Shown here in pieces: positions 11,500 to 20,707 of a stretch of DNA of 64,000 bases. Every line of letters starts with the position of its first letter. Position 1 is the stretch's first letter. The notes under the pieces were generated by a model. The model ran no database searches. It was not told where the DNA came from and saw only the letters and a program-made list of their open reading frames with translations. This DNA comes from Xanthomonas arboricola (GTDB lineage: Bacteria; Pseudomonadota; Gammaproteobacteria; Xanthomonadales; Xanthomonadaceae): the NCBI RefSeq assembly GCF_002940665.1, contig NZ_MIGY01000001.1:1054001-1118000 (forward strand). The letters run 5' to 3'. Made by a program: the position numbers and the translations under genes.

Positions 11500-12303
11500 T
11501 TAGAACGCCGGCAACACTGCGCCTTTGTACTTCTGCTCGATAAACGCCTTCACTTCCGGGCTGGTCAAGGCCTTGGCCAGCTTCTGCACGCGCGGATCGT
11601 CCTTGTTGTCCGGGCGCGCCACCAGGAAGTTCACGTATGGCGAGTCCTTGCTTTCGATCGCCAGGGCGTCGCGGGTCGGATTGAGGCCGGCGTCGAGTGC
11701 GTAGTTGGTGTTGATCAGCGCCAGATCGACCTGGTCGAGCACGCGCGGCAGCATCGCCGAGTCGAGCTCGCGGAACTTCAGCTGCTTGGGGTTTTCGACG
11801 ATATCGCGCTGGCTGGACAGGGCGTTGCTGGGATCCTTGAGTTTGATCACGCCCGCCTTGTCGAGCAGGATCAGCGCGCGGCTGTTGTTGCTCGGGTCGT
11901 TGGGAATCACCACATCGGCGCCGTTGGGCAGCTCGGCCAATGCCTTGAACCGGCGCGAGTAGGCGCCGAACGGCTCGATATGCACGCCGATCACGGTCAC
12001 CAGCTGGCTCTTGCGGTCGCGGTTGTAAGCGTCCAGATACGGCTCGGTCTGAAAGTAATTGACGTCGATCTGCTTCTGCACGACCTGGTCGTTGGGCTGC
12101 ACGTAGTCGTTGAACACGCGCACGTCCAGCTTGACGCCCTGCTTGGCCAGCAGCGGTTCGACCACCTCCAGGATCTCGGCATGCGGCACCGCGGTGGCGG
12201 CCACCGTCAGCGTGTCGCCGCCGCTGCTGCCACCGCTACCGCCACAGGAGGCCAGGGCCAGCGTGGCCGCAGCCAGGAGGGAACGAAACGCGAATGTGCT
12301 CAT
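11500..12303 (-). CDS. metQ: Methionine ABC transporter substrate-binding lipoprotein
   Basis: This is the periplasmic solute-binding lipoprotein that captures methionine for MetNI. It has 267 residues with a lipobox (LALASC, Cys near residue 18) followed by a Gly/Ser linker that tethers the domain to the membrane. The NlpA-type domain starts LTVAATAVPHAEILEVV, and contains VQKQIDVNYFQTEPYLD and DLALINTNYALDAGL, which line the ligand cleft in this family. It is third in metN-metI-metQ, 140 bases after metI. The start at 12303 gives the lipoprotein signal. Confidence 0.95.
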   Translation of the reverse strand: MSTFAFRSLLAAATLALASCGGSGGSSGGDTLTVAATAVPHAEILEVVEPLLAKQGVKLDVRVFNDYVQPNDQVVQKQIDVNYFQTEPYLDAYNRDRKSQLVTVIGVHIEPFGAYSRRFKALAELPNGADVVIPNDPSNNSRALILLDKAGVIKLKDPSNALSSQRDIVENPKQLKFRELDSAMLPRVLDQVDLALINTNYALDAGLNPTRDALAIESKDSPYVNFLVARPDNKDDPRVQKLAKALTSPEVKAFIEQKYKGAVLPAF

Positions 12304-12442
12304 GTGGGGGTCCGTGGGAGGAGGAATGCGGCACTGCCGCAAGCGCTAAACCTAGCAGACCGCGGGTGTAGCGGCGATCGGCAGGCCCGTGTTTCTTGCA
12401 TGGCCCTGTGCGCGCCACGGCGACACGCGGTCCCGATCGAGC

Positions 12443-13138
12443 TCAGCGCCGGCTGTAGCGCGCCACCAGCCGGTCGCCCAGCATCTGCAGCAGCTGCACC
12501 AGCACCAGCAGGGCGATCACGGTGATCAGCGCGACATCCGAATGCGAGCGCAGATAGCCCTCGCGGTACGCGACATCGCCCAGCCCGCCGGAGCCGATCG
12601 CACCGCCCATCGCGGTGAAACCGATCAGCGCGATGGTGGTCACGGTGGCGCCGGCGATCAGGCCCGGGCGCGCTTCGGGCAGCAGCACGCGCACCACCAG
12701 CTGGCGGGTGGTGGCGCCCATCGCCTGGCTGGCTTCGATGATTCCACGGTCCACTTCGCGCAAGGCGGTTTCCACCAGCCGCGCGTAGAACGGTGCGGCG
12801 CCGACCACCAGCGGCAGGATCGCGCCGCGCACGCCCAGCGAGGTGCCCATCAGCATCAACGTGAGCGGAATCATCGCGATCATCAGGATGATGAAGGGCA
12901 CCGAGCGCAGCAGGTTGATCAGTGCCGCGAGCACGCCATACAGCACCGGGCGGCGGCGCAGCTGCGGCGCACCGCACAGGAACAGCGCCACGCCCAGCGG
13001 CAGGCCGATCAGCAGCGTCAACGGCAGCGCACCGGCCAGCATCAGCAAGGTATCGAGCGTGGCCTGGCCGATGTCGCCCCACTTGGCGGCGTCCAGATTG
13101 CGGAAAAACCCGCTTGTCGCGGCGATCGACAGAGTCAT
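12443..13138 (-). CDS. metI: Methionine ABC transporter permease
   Basis: This inner-membrane permease of the MetNIQ importer has 231 residues and about five helices. The coupling-helix EAA motif is seen as [22 protein letters not shown], which docks on MetN. It ends RYSRR. The start codon overlaps the metN stop by four bases (ATGA), so the two are translationally coupled and are expected to be made in fixed ratio. Confidence 0.95.
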   Translation of the reverse strand: MTLSIAATSGFFRNLDAAKWGDIGQATLDTLLMLAGALPLTLLIGLPLGVALFLCGAPQLRRRPVLYGVLAALINLLRSVPFIILMIAMIPLTLMLMGTSLGVRGAILPLVVGAAPFYARLVETALREVDRGIIEASQAMGATTRQLVVRVLLPEARPGLIAGATVTTIALIGFTAMGGAIGSGGLGDVAYREGYLRSHSDVALITVIALLVLVQLLQMLGDRLVARYSRR

Positions 13139-14142
13139 ACGCGCAGATCCTCCACTTGCACGCCGGCGGCGACGAAGCCGGCGCGTGCCGCGTTATGGTC
13201 GCCGCCGGTCAGCGCGACGATGAGCTGGCCATACGGGGTGTCCTTGATGCGGTCCACGCGCCCGGACAGGATGTTGTAGTCCACCCCGGTCTCGCGGGCG
13301 ATACGGCCAAGCACCGGTTCGTAGGTGCCGTTACCCAGGAAGGTCAGCCGCACGATGCGCCCGCCCACCGCAGCGAAGTCGCGATGCAGCTCGGCTTCGT
13401 CCACGTGCTCGGCCTCGGACACGAAACGCCGGGTGGTGGCGTGCTGCGGGTGCAGGAACACCTCGGTCACCGGGCCGGTTTCCACCAGCCTGCCGGCATC
13501 CAGCACCGCGACGCGGTCGCAGACGCGGCGGATCACGTCCATCTCGTGCGTGATCAGCACGATGGTCAGGCCCAGCTCGCGGTTGATCTGCGCCAGCAGC
13601 TGCAGCACCGAAGCGGTGGTTTGCGGGTCCAGGGCGCTGGTGGCCTCGTCGCACAGCAGGATCTGCGGCCGGGTGGCCAGCGCGCGCGCAATGCCCACGC
13701 GCTGCTTCTGCCCGCCGGACAACTGTGCCGGATACTTGCTGGCATGCTGCTCCAGCCCGACCCGCGCCAGCAGCTCGGCCACGCGCGCATCGACCTCGGC
13801 GCGCGGGGTGCCGGCCAGTTCCAGCGGAAACGCCACGTTGCCGGCCACGGTGCGCGAGGACAGCAGGTTGAAGTGCTGGAAGATCATCCCGACACGCCGG
13901 CGCAGCGCGCGCAGGCCCTGGCTGTCCAGCGCGGTGACGTCCTCGCCGCCGATCAGCAGCCGCCCGCCGCTGGGTTCTTCCAGCCGGTTGATCAGCCGGA
14001 TCAGCGTCGATTTGCCGGCACCGGAGTGGCCGATGATGCCGAACACCTCGCCGGGGCCGATCCGCAGATCGAGTGGATGCAGCGCCACGATCTGGCGACC
14101 GTCAACGGAATAAGACTTGTGCAGGCGCTGAAACTGGATCAC
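13135..14142 (-). CDS. metN: Methionine ABC transporter ATP-binding protein
   Basis: This is the ATPase of the methionine importer, 335 residues. It carries Walker A (GHSGAGKST, 38-46), signature LSGGQ ([17 protein letters not shown]), Walker B ([12 protein letters not shown]) and the switch His (LITHEMDVI). The C-terminal 90 or so residues form the NIL regulatory domain ([19 protein letters not shown]), which binds methionine and inhibits transport when the cytoplasm is replete. It is first in the metNIQ operon. The 160-base region upstream contains a long inverted repeat of G-run sequence rather than an obvious riboswitch. Confidence 0.97.
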   Translation of the reverse strand: MIQFQRLHKSYSVDGRQIVALHPLDLRIGPGEVFGIIGHSGAGKSTLIRLINRLEEPSGGRLLIGGEDVTALDSQGLRALRRRVGMIFQHFNLLSSRTVAGNVAFPLELAGTPRAEVDARVAELLARVGLEQHASKYPAQLSGGQKQRVGIARALATRPQILLCDEATSALDPQTTASVLQLLAQINRELGLTIVLITHEMDVIRRVCDRVAVLDAGRLVETGPVTEVFLHPQHATTRRFVSEAEHVDEAELHRDFAAVGGRIVRLTFLGNGTYEPVLGRIARETGVDYNILSGRVDRIKDTPYGQLIVALTGGDHNAARAGFVAAGVQVEDLRV

Positions 14143-14217
14143 CGCGCGTGGCCGATTGGGGGGCCGTGAAGCCTACCAGTCAATGTTTGCGGACGATATT
14201 CCATTGAGTTCTAAGGT

Positions 14218-14303
14218 GGGGATTCGGGAGTCGGGATTGGGGATTCGTCACAGCCAAAGCGCCTTGCCGTTGCTCTGGCGAATCCCAAATCCCGAATCCC
14301 CAA
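14218..14303. repeat. Inverted pair of G-run repeats after the DMT transporter gene
   Basis: A G-rich copy (14218-14247, GGGATTCGGGA...GGGGATTCG) and its near reverse complement (14279-14303) can fold into a long hairpin. The second copy directly abuts the stop codon of the gene at 14304-15200, with the G-rich strand as that gene's mRNA strand. It belongs to the dispersed family also found at 31997, 37159, 37597, 40981, 45516 and 55541. Confidence 0.8.
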
Positions 14304-15200
14304 TCACGGCTTATCCAGCGACATCGGCAGATCCCCCTGGCGAATCCGCTCGCGGCGCAGCAGATACAGCCCGCTGGCGACGATGATGCCGGCGCCGGTC
14401 CAGGTCCAGCCGTCGGGCAGGGTCTGCCACAGCAGCCAGTCCCAGCCGATCGCCCAGACCAGGCCGGTATATTCCAGCGGCGCGATCATCGAGGCCTCGC
14501 CGCGCAGGAAGGCCTGGGTCAGCGCGATCTGTCCCAGCGCGCCGGCCAGGCCCATGCCGGCGATCAGCCAGGCGTGCTCGCCCCGCAACGGCACCCAATC
14601 GGGAATGGCCAGCAGGCCGGCGCCGACCGCCATGAACAGCAGGAACCACACCACCATCGCCTGCGGGGTATCGGTGCGGGTCAGCAGGCTCACGCTGATG
14701 GCGGCGATGGCATAGGCGGTGGCCGCCAGCAGCACCATCAGCCCGGGCAGCGAGACCAGCCCGTCCACGCCCGGGCGCAACACCACGATCACCCCGATCA
14801 GGCCGATGCCGATCGCGGTCCAGCGCCGCGGGCCCACATGCTCGCCCAACAATGGCACCGACAGCGCCGCCACCAGCAACGGAGCGACGAAATACAGCGT
14901 GTAGGCGGTCGACAGCGGCATGCGCTTCAGGCCGTAGACGAAGCAGCCGATCATCACCATGCCCAGCGCCCCGCGCAGCAGGTGCAGGCCCCAGCGCACC
15001 GGCACGATCGAGCGCGGGCCGGCGGTGGCAAATACCCACACCAGCACGAACGGCAGCGAGGCGGCGCCCCGCAGCAAGGTGACCTGCAGCGGCGGGTAAT
15101 GCGCCGACAGCAGCTTCATCGCCGCGTCCATCAGCGAGAAGCAGGCCACGGCGACCACCATCCAGGCAATGGCGGGAAGCGGAGAGCGGGTGGTAGGCAT
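14304..15200 (-). CDS. DMT superfamily (EamA) transporter
   Basis: This 298-residue inner-membrane protein has ten predicted helices in two EamA halves (about 10-140 and 150-285), each with the typical start (WMVVAVACFSLMDAAMKLL; GLMVLLAATAYAIAAISVSL). The family exports or imports metabolites such as amino acids or nucleotide precursors; the substrate here cannot be told. The first half carries the LRGA motif and PLLVAALSVPLLGE. It diverges from yajQ, so 15201-15306 must hold both promoters. The start at 15200 precedes the first helix by about 10 residues. Confidence 0.9.
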   Translation of the reverse strand: MPTTRSPLPAIAWMVVAVACFSLMDAAMKLLSAHYPPLQVTLLRGAASLPFVLVWVFATAGPRSIVPVRWGLHLLRGALGMVMIGCFVYGLKRMPLSTAYTLYFVAPLLVAALSVPLLGEHVGPRRWTAIGIGLIGVIVVLRPGVDGLVSLPGLMVLLAATAYAIAAISVSLLTRTDTPQAMVVWFLLFMAVGAGLLAIPDWVPLRGEHAWLIAGMGLAGALGQIALTQAFLRGEASMIAPLEYTGLVWAIGWDWLLWQTLPDGWTWTGAGIIVASGLYLLRRERIRQGDLPMSLDKP

Positions 15201-15306
15201 GGACCATTATCGCTGCGCTTGCGCGCAGACTGCCAACCGTGTGTCGACAGGGGCGATGACGCGATGCCCTAGAATGGCGGCTGTTTATACAGAGCAGGAG
15301 CTTTGC

Positions 15307-15792
15307 ATGCCTTCCTTCGACGTGGTGTCCGAAGTCGACAAGCACGAACTGACCAATGCAGTGGACCAGGCCAATCGCGAGCTGGATACCCGCTTCGATT
15401 TCAAGGGGGTCGAGGCCAGGTTCGAGCTGGAAGACGGCAAGGCGATCAACCAGTCCGCACCCAGCGATTTCCAGGTCAAGCAGATGACCGACATCCTGCG
15501 CGCGCGCCTGCTGGCGCGCGGCATCGACGTGCGTTGCCTGGAGTTCGGCGACATGGAAACCAACCTGGCCGGTGCGCGCCAGAAGGTCACCGTCAAGCAG
15601 GGCATCGAGCAGAAGCAGGCCAAGCAGCTGGTGGCCAAGCTGAAGGAAGCCAAGCTCAAGGTCGAGGCGCAGATCAATGGCGACAAGCTGCGCGTGAGCG
15701 GCAAGAAGCGCGACGATCTGCAGGACGCGATGGCGCTGTTGAAGAAGGCCGATTTCGAGCTGCCGCTGCAGTTCGACAACTTCCGCGACTGA
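15307..15792 (+). CDS. yajQ: YajQ family cyclic-di-GMP-binding protein
   Basis: This is a 161-residue cytoplasmic protein of the YajQ family with two similar RRM-like folds. It begins MPSFDVVSEVDKHELTNAVD and includes RFDFKGVEARFELEDGK and KRDDLQDAMALLKKADFELPLQF, all diagnostic. In Xanthomonas campestris the family member binds cyclic di-GMP and acts with a LysR-type regulator to control virulence genes; that function is inferred here from family identity. AGGAG lies just ahead of the ATG at 15307, and earlier in-frame starts reach back into the divergent promoter region. Signalling genes follow at 15926. Confidence 0.95.
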   Translation: MPSFDVVSEVDKHELTNAVDQANRELDTRFDFKGVEARFELEDGKAINQSAPSDFQVKQMTDILRARLLARGIDVRCLEFGDMETNLAGARQKVTVKQGIEQKQAKQLVAKLKEAKLKVEAQINGDKLRVSGKKRDDLQDAMALLKKADFELPLQFDNFRD

Positions 15793-15925
15793 GTGCGCCT
15801 GGTGGCATACATGACGCCTTGTCCTGCCGCGCTGGGCAGGCGGGCCGCGCAGCGCGGCGTGCCGGCCATCCGACACCCGGGCATCGGTGACGGTCGCGCC
15901 GACGCGTTACGGATCTGAAGCGCGG

Positions 15926-16390
15926 ATGCGCGGCCTGTTCTCCAGCTTGCTGCAACGCGCGCGCCCGGAAACACCGCCCCAGGCGCTGCCCGCTGCCGGG
16001 ACGGCGGGCGCCGTGGCGCATGCACAGCCACGCATCGAAACCGGCTCGACGCTGCACACGCTGGCCGGGCTGGACCCGGTGGCGGCTGCAGCGCTCGCCG
16101 ATGCCTTTGCGGCGGAAGTGCAGCATTCCATTGCCAGCTGCACCCTCGGCCAGGCCGGCACCACCCGGGCGCAGGCAATGGAGCAGATCCATTCGCTCAA
16201 GAACACGATCTCGCTGACCGGCTCTGGCGAACTGCTGAACGCCTGCGACCAGCTGCGCAACGATGTCGACGGCGGCGAACCCGGGTCGGCGCTTGCGCAG
16301 CGCTACACCGCGACTGCAACCGCGGCCGGCCTGCTGGTCAAGAATTACCGGCGCACCCTCCCCAACGACGGCACCGCCCCCCATGCGTAG
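15926..16390 (+). CDS. HPt domain phosphotransfer protein
   Basis: This 154-residue protein has a C-terminal histidine phosphotransfer domain. The phospho-accepting His is H89 in QIHSLKNTISLTG, which matches the HPt consensus HxLKGxxxxxG except that Asn replaces the usual Gly. The first 45 residues are Ala/Pro-rich and probably unstructured. It overlaps the downstream hybrid kinase by eight bases, so it probably receives phosphate from that kinase's receiver domain, which itself lacks an HPt. A GTG at 15887 would add 13 residues; I prefer the ATG at 15926. Confidence 0.8.
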   Translation: MRGLFSSLLQRARPETPPQALPAAGTAGAVAHAQPRIETGSTLHTLAGLDPVAAAALADAFAAEVQHSIASCTLGQAGTTRAQAMEQIHSLKNTISLTGSGELLNACDQLRNDVDGGEPGSALAQRYTATATAAGLLVKNYRRTLPNDGTAPHA

Positions 16391-18116
16391 TGGATCCAAC
16401 CGTGCAGCGCCCGGCCTGATTCTGGCCGCCCGGCAGCTGCGCAATGACCGACTGGTGCGGCTGTTCGAATCGTTCCTGGAATACCGCGCCTGCGTCGGCC
16501 GGGTGATCGTGCAGACCATCGTGGCCCTGTGGTGCTTCGGCTGGCTGCACGGGCCGCAGCCGGTGCTGGTCAAGGATGCGCAGGCAGTCTTCCCCACCGC
16601 GGCGACGCTGTGGGTGGTGGCGGTGATCTGGATGGTGCTGGTGCGACGCAGGATCATCCCGCCGGGCGAATGGCTGGATGCGCTCGGATTTGCGATGAAC
16701 CTGCTGTTCATCGGCATCCAGACCTATCTGGCCTTCATCCTGCTGATGTCGCTGAATGCCTTCCTGCCCTTCATCACCATCGCCGCGGTGGCGCGCTACG
16801 GGCAGAAGGCGACGCTGCCGGTGCTGCTCAGCACCTTCGTGTTGATGCTGTTGACCGCGCCGGCCGGCTACTGGCTGTCGCGGCCGGCGTACTTCGTGTA
16901 TGCGGTGGCACTGAGCGTGGTGCTGCCGCTGCTGGTGGCGCGCATCGTCAGCGCGATGCAGGAGATCGCCTTGCAGGCGCTGGCCTCGCGCGATGCGCAG
17001 AGCCGCTTCATCAGCACCATGAACCACGAGCTACGTACGCCGTTGAACGCGGTCATCAACTGCGCGCAGCTGATCGATACCGACACCTTGTCGGCGCAAC
17101 AGCGCGAGCTGATGCAGGCAATGACGGTCAATGCGATCGCGCTGCGGCATCGCGTGAACGAAGTGATCGACGTGGCCAGCATCGACGGTGGCCGCCTGCA
17201 GCTGCACAGCAAGCCGCTGAGCCTGCTCGACGTGCTGGCCACGGTCAAAGCGGTGTGCGCGAGTGCAGCGTCGACCAAGGGGGTGGCGCTGAAGTTGCGC
17301 AGCGATGCGGCGCCTGACGTCATCGGCGACGAGGGGCGTATCGAACAGGTCATCACCAATCTGGTCATCAATGCGATCAAGTTCACCCCGGCCGGTGGCG
17401 CGGTCGACGTGCTGATGACCGCCACGCCGGTGCAGCAGCGCTGGGCGATCGCGGTGACCGTGACCGATACCGGCATCGGCATTCCCGACGCCCAGAAGGC
17501 CTACATCTTCACCCCCTTCACCCAGCTCAGCACCGGTTTCAGCCGCGCCGAAGGCGGAGTCGGCCTGGGCCTGTTCATTGCGCTGTCGGTGTCCGATGCG
17601 ATGGGCGGCAGCCTGAGCGTGCGCGACAACCCCGGCGGCGGCAGCGTCTTTCGCTGGACCTTCGAACTGACCGCTGCCGCGGCGCAAGGTTACCGGCCCC
17701 CGGAACTGCGCGAGGCACTGCAACAGCACGCCGCGACGGTGCCGCCGCTGCATTGCCTGGTGTTCGAGGACATGGACACCAATCGGCTGGTGATCGGCAA
17801 TCTGCTCACCCGCGCCGGGCATCGGGTGAGTTTTCACAGCGATGGCAGCAACGCGGTGCAGCGCATCCGCGAGGCGGCGCCGGACCTGGTGTTTCTCGAC
17901 CTGCACATGCCCGGCACCTCCGGCTGGGACGCGCTGGGCGAGGCGCGCGCGGCGATCGCCGCCCTGCCGCCGATCATCGTGCTGACCGCCGACACCCGCA
18001 CCGATTCCATGCGCGAAGCCACCGCTGCCGGCGTGGCCGGCTATCTGTCCAAACCGATCAACGCGCACGAATTGCTGGCCATCCTCGCCGCGCATGCCAC
18101 CCATGCAACCGGCTGA
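16383..18116 (+). CDS. Membrane hybrid histidine kinase/response regulator
   Basis: This 577-residue protein has about six N-terminal membrane helices (40-190), then HisKA with the phospho-accepting H215 in NHELRTPLNAV, an HATPase domain (N box NLVINAIKFTPAGG, G1 DTGIGIP, G2 GGVGLGLFI), and a receiver domain (acceptor D506 in VFLDLHMPG, K557 in LSKP). There is no periplasmic sensor, so the stimulus is likely sensed in the membrane. The architecture resembles RpfC of this genus but with the HPt on a separate gene (15926), which overlaps this start. The ATG at 16383 directly begins the cytoplasmic N-terminus. Confidence 0.93.
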   Translation: MRSGSNRAAPGLILAARQLRNDRLVRLFESFLEYRACVGRVIVQTIVALWCFGWLHGPQPVLVKDAQAVFPTAATLWVVAVIWMVLVRRRIIPPGEWLDALGFAMNLLFIGIQTYLAFILLMSLNAFLPFITIAAVARYGQKATLPVLLSTFVLMLLTAPAGYWLSRPAYFVYAVALSVVLPLLVARIVSAMQEIALQALASRDAQSRFISTMNHELRTPLNAVINCAQLIDTDTLSAQQRELMQAMTVNAIALRHRVNEVIDVASIDGGRLQLHSKPLSLLDVLATVKAVCASAASTKGVALKLRSDAAPDVIGDEGRIEQVITNLVINAIKFTPAGGAVDVLMTATPVQQRWAIAVTVTDTGIGIPDAQKAYIFTPFTQLSTGFSRAEGGVGLGLFIALSVSDAMGGSLSVRDNPGGGSVFRWTFELTAAAAQGYRPPELREALQQHAATVPPLHCLVFEDMDTNRLVIGNLLTRAGHRVSFHSDGSNAVQRIREAAPDLVFLDLHMPGTSGWDALGEARAAIAALPPIIVLTADTRTDSMREATAAGVAGYLSKPINAHELLAILAAHATHATG

Positions 18117-18930
18117 CCTGAAACCGGGCAACGCGTCACGTCGGCACTGGCACACCGCCGCGCAGACGCGCACGCCGCTGGCGCTGCTGTACCTGCATGG
18201 GTTCACCGCCAGCCCGGGAGAAGCCGGCGAACTGCCCGAGCAGATGGCCGACGCGCTGGCTGCCAACCTGTACGTGCACCGTTGGCCCGGGCATGGCCGC
18301 AGCGCCGCCGATGCGATGCAGGGGCTGACGCCGGCGATGTTGCAGGCCTCGGCAATGGATGCCCTGGCGCAGGCGCAGCGCATGGGCGCGCGCGTGGCGA
18401 TCGTCGGTTCGTCCATGGGCGCCACGCTGGGCCTGTGGCTTGCGGCGCAACGTCCCGACGCGGTGGCTGCGGTAATCGCCTGGTCACCGGGCATCCGGCC
18501 GGCCGACCCGGCGCTGCTGGATCAGGTCTGCGCCGCGCAAACGCCCTTGACCGACCCGCGCCCGCGCACCGCCGCGTCCCTGGCGTTCTGGTCCAGCACC
18601 ATCCACCCGGATGGATTCCGCGCGCTGCGCAGCCTGTTCGACGCGGTTGCCGCCGATCCACCGTGGCCCCGCGTGCGATGCCCGGTGTTTCTGGGCTATT
18701 ACCGCGCTTCCAACGGCGAGCAGGATCCAACCGCCTCGGTGCCGGCGATGCTGGCGATGTTCGCTGCGCTCGGCACCGCGCCGGAGCACACCTGCGCGAT
18801 GGCCTTCGACACCGGTGCACATGCGATCGGCTCGCCGCACAAGACCGCGCACGCCGAAGAGGTTGCAAAGGCATCGAGTGCGTTTCTGTGTCTGCATGTC
18901 GGCGCAGATGCGCACGCGGATGACGCCTAG
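18094..18930 (+). CDS. Alpha/beta hydrolase
   Basis: This 278-residue alpha/beta-hydrolase carries the oxyanion motif LYLHGFTASPGE, the nucleophile elbow VGSSMGATLG (Ser), and a C-terminal His in DTGAHAIGSPHK. The substrate is unknown; esterase or lipase activity is typical. The start at 18094 overlaps the end of the hybrid kinase by 23 bases; an alternative ATG at 18103 also overlaps. Overlap and shared direction suggest co-transcription with the kinase and HPt genes. There is no signal peptide, so it is cytoplasmic. Confidence 0.88.
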   Translation: MPPMQPADLKPGNASRRHWHTAAQTRTPLALLYLHGFTASPGEAGELPEQMADALAANLYVHRWPGHGRSAADAMQGLTPAMLQASAMDALAQAQRMGARVAIVGSSMGATLGLWLAAQRPDAVAAVIAWSPGIRPADPALLDQVCAAQTPLTDPRPRTAASLAFWSSTIHPDGFRALRSLFDAVAADPPWPRVRCPVFLGYYRASNGEQDPTASVPAMLAMFAALGTAPEHTCAMAFDTGAHAIGSPHKTAHAEEVAKASSAFLCLHVGADAHADDA

Positions 18931-19076
18931 GCTGCACGAGAGCTGCAACTGCTGTGGTTTCTTCCCGACCGCACCCAGTTTTTCGGCAGGGCCTGTTCTG
19001 CGCTGCGCCACTTCGGCACAGGCGGCCGCGCCGGCAGCGATCGCATACACTGGCCCACCATCACGCCGCCGCCACG

Positions 19077-19637
19077 ATGACGACCACGCCTGCCACGCTC
19101 GACCCGTTGACCACCACCCGCCAGTGGATCGAGCGCGCGGTGATCGGCCTGAATCTGTGCCCGTTCGCCAAGGCGGTCTACGTCAAGGAGCAGGTGCGGC
19201 TGGTGCTCAGCGATGCCAGCACGCCCGAAGCGCTGCTCGAACAACTGGCCGAAGAACTGGTGTTGCTGCGCGACACGCCGGCCGAGCAGATCGACACCAC
19301 CTTGATCGTGCATCCGGACGTGCTCACCGATTTCCTGGACTACAACGACTTCCTCGACAACGCCGATGCGGCGGTGGAAGCGCTGGATCTGGGCGGCGTG
19401 TTGCAGGTGGCCAGCTTCCATCCGGACTATCAGTTCGCAGGCGCGGCGGTGGATGACGTGGCCAACTTCACCAACCGCTCGCCCTATCCCACCTTGCACC
19501 TGCTGCGCGAAGACAGCGTGGAGCGTGCGGTGGCCGCGTTTCCGGACCCGGACGTGATCGTCGAACGCAACATCCAGACGCTGGAACGCCTGGGCCAGGA
19601 CCGCTGGGAGCGGTTGTTGAGCGCATCGCAGCACTGA
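19077..19637 (+). CDS. DUF1415 family protein
   Basis: This 186-residue cytoplasmic protein matches DUF1415: it opens with RQWIERAVIGLNLCPFAKAV, and contains LIVHPDVLTDFLDYNDFLD, VASFHPDYQFAG and FTNRSPYPTLHLLREDSV, the conserved blocks of the family. The conserved Cys, His and Asp residues suggest an enzyme, but no activity is known to me. The ATG at 19077 begins a short Thr-rich lead before the family start. It stands alone: 146 bases after the hydrolase gene and 170 or so bases before the next one. Confidence 0.88.
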   Translation: MTTTPATLDPLTTTRQWIERAVIGLNLCPFAKAVYVKEQVRLVLSDASTPEALLEQLAEELVLLRDTPAEQIDTTLIVHPDVLTDFLDYNDFLDNADAAVEALDLGGVLQVASFHPDYQFAGAAVDDVANFTNRSPYPTLHLLREDSVERAVAAFPDPDVIVERNIQTLERLGQDRWERLLSASQH

Positions 19638-19824
19638 CCGCTGCATCGCGTGCTGCGGCGCGTGCCTGAAACGCGCAACGATGCCGGCGCGCAGCGGCTC
19701 GGCATGACGCGATGACTGCGGACAAGGCATCAATCTGCGTGCTTCGCACGCAGCGACCCCGTTGCTACGGCCACCACGGCGCCCGCGTTACAGTGCGCGC
19801 GACTTCACTGCCATGGTGCGCCCG

Positions 19825-20631
19825 ATGCCCCTGACCCCCGCCGTCTCCGCATGGAGTCCCTCCCCGTTACAGGACCGCGTGGTGGTGATCACCGGCGGCG
19901 CCCAAGGCATCGGCCGTGGCATCGCGCAGGCAGTGCTGGGCGCCGGCGGCAGCGTGGTGATCGGCGACCTGGATGCCGATGCCGGCAAGGCCTGCCTGCA
20001 GGAGTGGGCATTGCCGCGACGCAGTGCCTTCGTGCGTTGCGATGCCGCGCGCCCGGCCCAGGCAGCGCGCCTGATCGCCACCGCGCTTACACGCTTTGGG
20101 CGCCTGGATGGCCTGGTCAACAACGCCGGCGTGGCCGATCCGCATGTGCCGCCATTGCCGCAACTGGACTGGGACGAGTGGAATCGACGGCTGGCCAGCC
20201 TGCATGGCGCTTTCCTGTGCAGCAAGCAGGCCTTGCCCGCACTGGTGCAGGCCCAGGGCGGCGGCGCGATCGTCAACATCGCCTCCACCCGCGCCTGGCA
20301 ATCGGAGCCGCATAGCGAAGCCTATGCCGCCGCCAAGGGCGGGCTGGTGGCCTTCACCCACGCCTTGGCGCTGAGCGAAGGCCCGCAGGTGCGTGTCAAC
20401 AGCATCAGCCCGGGCTGGATCAGCACCGACGCCTGGCGCGCACCGCAGCGTCGGCGCACACCCAAGTTGTCGCGGCGCGATCATGCCCAGCATCCGGCCG
20501 GACGGGTCGGCACGCCGGAAGACATCGCGCAACTGGCGGTCTATCTGCTGTCGCCGCAGCTGTCCGGCTTTGTGACCGGGCAGGACTTCATCGTCGATGG
20601 CGGCATGTCGCGCAAGATGCAGTACGTCTGA
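19825..20631 (+). CDS. Short-chain dehydrogenase/reductase
   Basis: This 268-residue NAD(P)-dependent oxidoreductase of the SDR superfamily has the cofactor motif TGGAQGIGRG, an Asp (VIGDLDADAG) after beta-2 that favours NAD, the NNAG motif, the catalytic Ser in NIASTRAW, and the catalytic YAAAK pair (Tyr and Lys). The end (GFVTGQDFIVDGGMSRKMQYV) is typical of the classical subfamily. The substrate is unknown. Starts at 19813 and 19825 are both possible and neither has a strong ribosome-binding site; I give the shorter. It converges on rsuA. Confidence 0.9.
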   Translation: MPLTPAVSAWSPSPLQDRVVVITGGAQGIGRGIAQAVLGAGGSVVIGDLDADAGKACLQEWALPRRSAFVRCDAARPAQAARLIATALTRFGRLDGLVNNAGVADPHVPPLPQLDWDEWNRRLASLHGAFLCSKQALPALVQAQGGGAIVNIASTRAWQSEPHSEAYAAAKGGLVAFTHALALSEGPQVRVNSISPGWISTDAWRAPQRRRTPKLSRRDHAQHPAGRVGTPEDIAQLAVYLLSPQLSGFVTGQDFIVDGGMSRKMQYV

Positions 20632-20707
20632 GGCATTGCCGCGTAGGCGACTTGCCGCAGACCGCGCGTGCCGGGAGCGCAGCATGCGCAATCACTAGCG
20701 GCGCGGC

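Noticed and set aside
14143-14217. SAM-type riboswitch in front of metN
   Set aside because: The short leader has no recognisable riboswitch core; the upstream stretch is taken up by the G-run inverted repeat.
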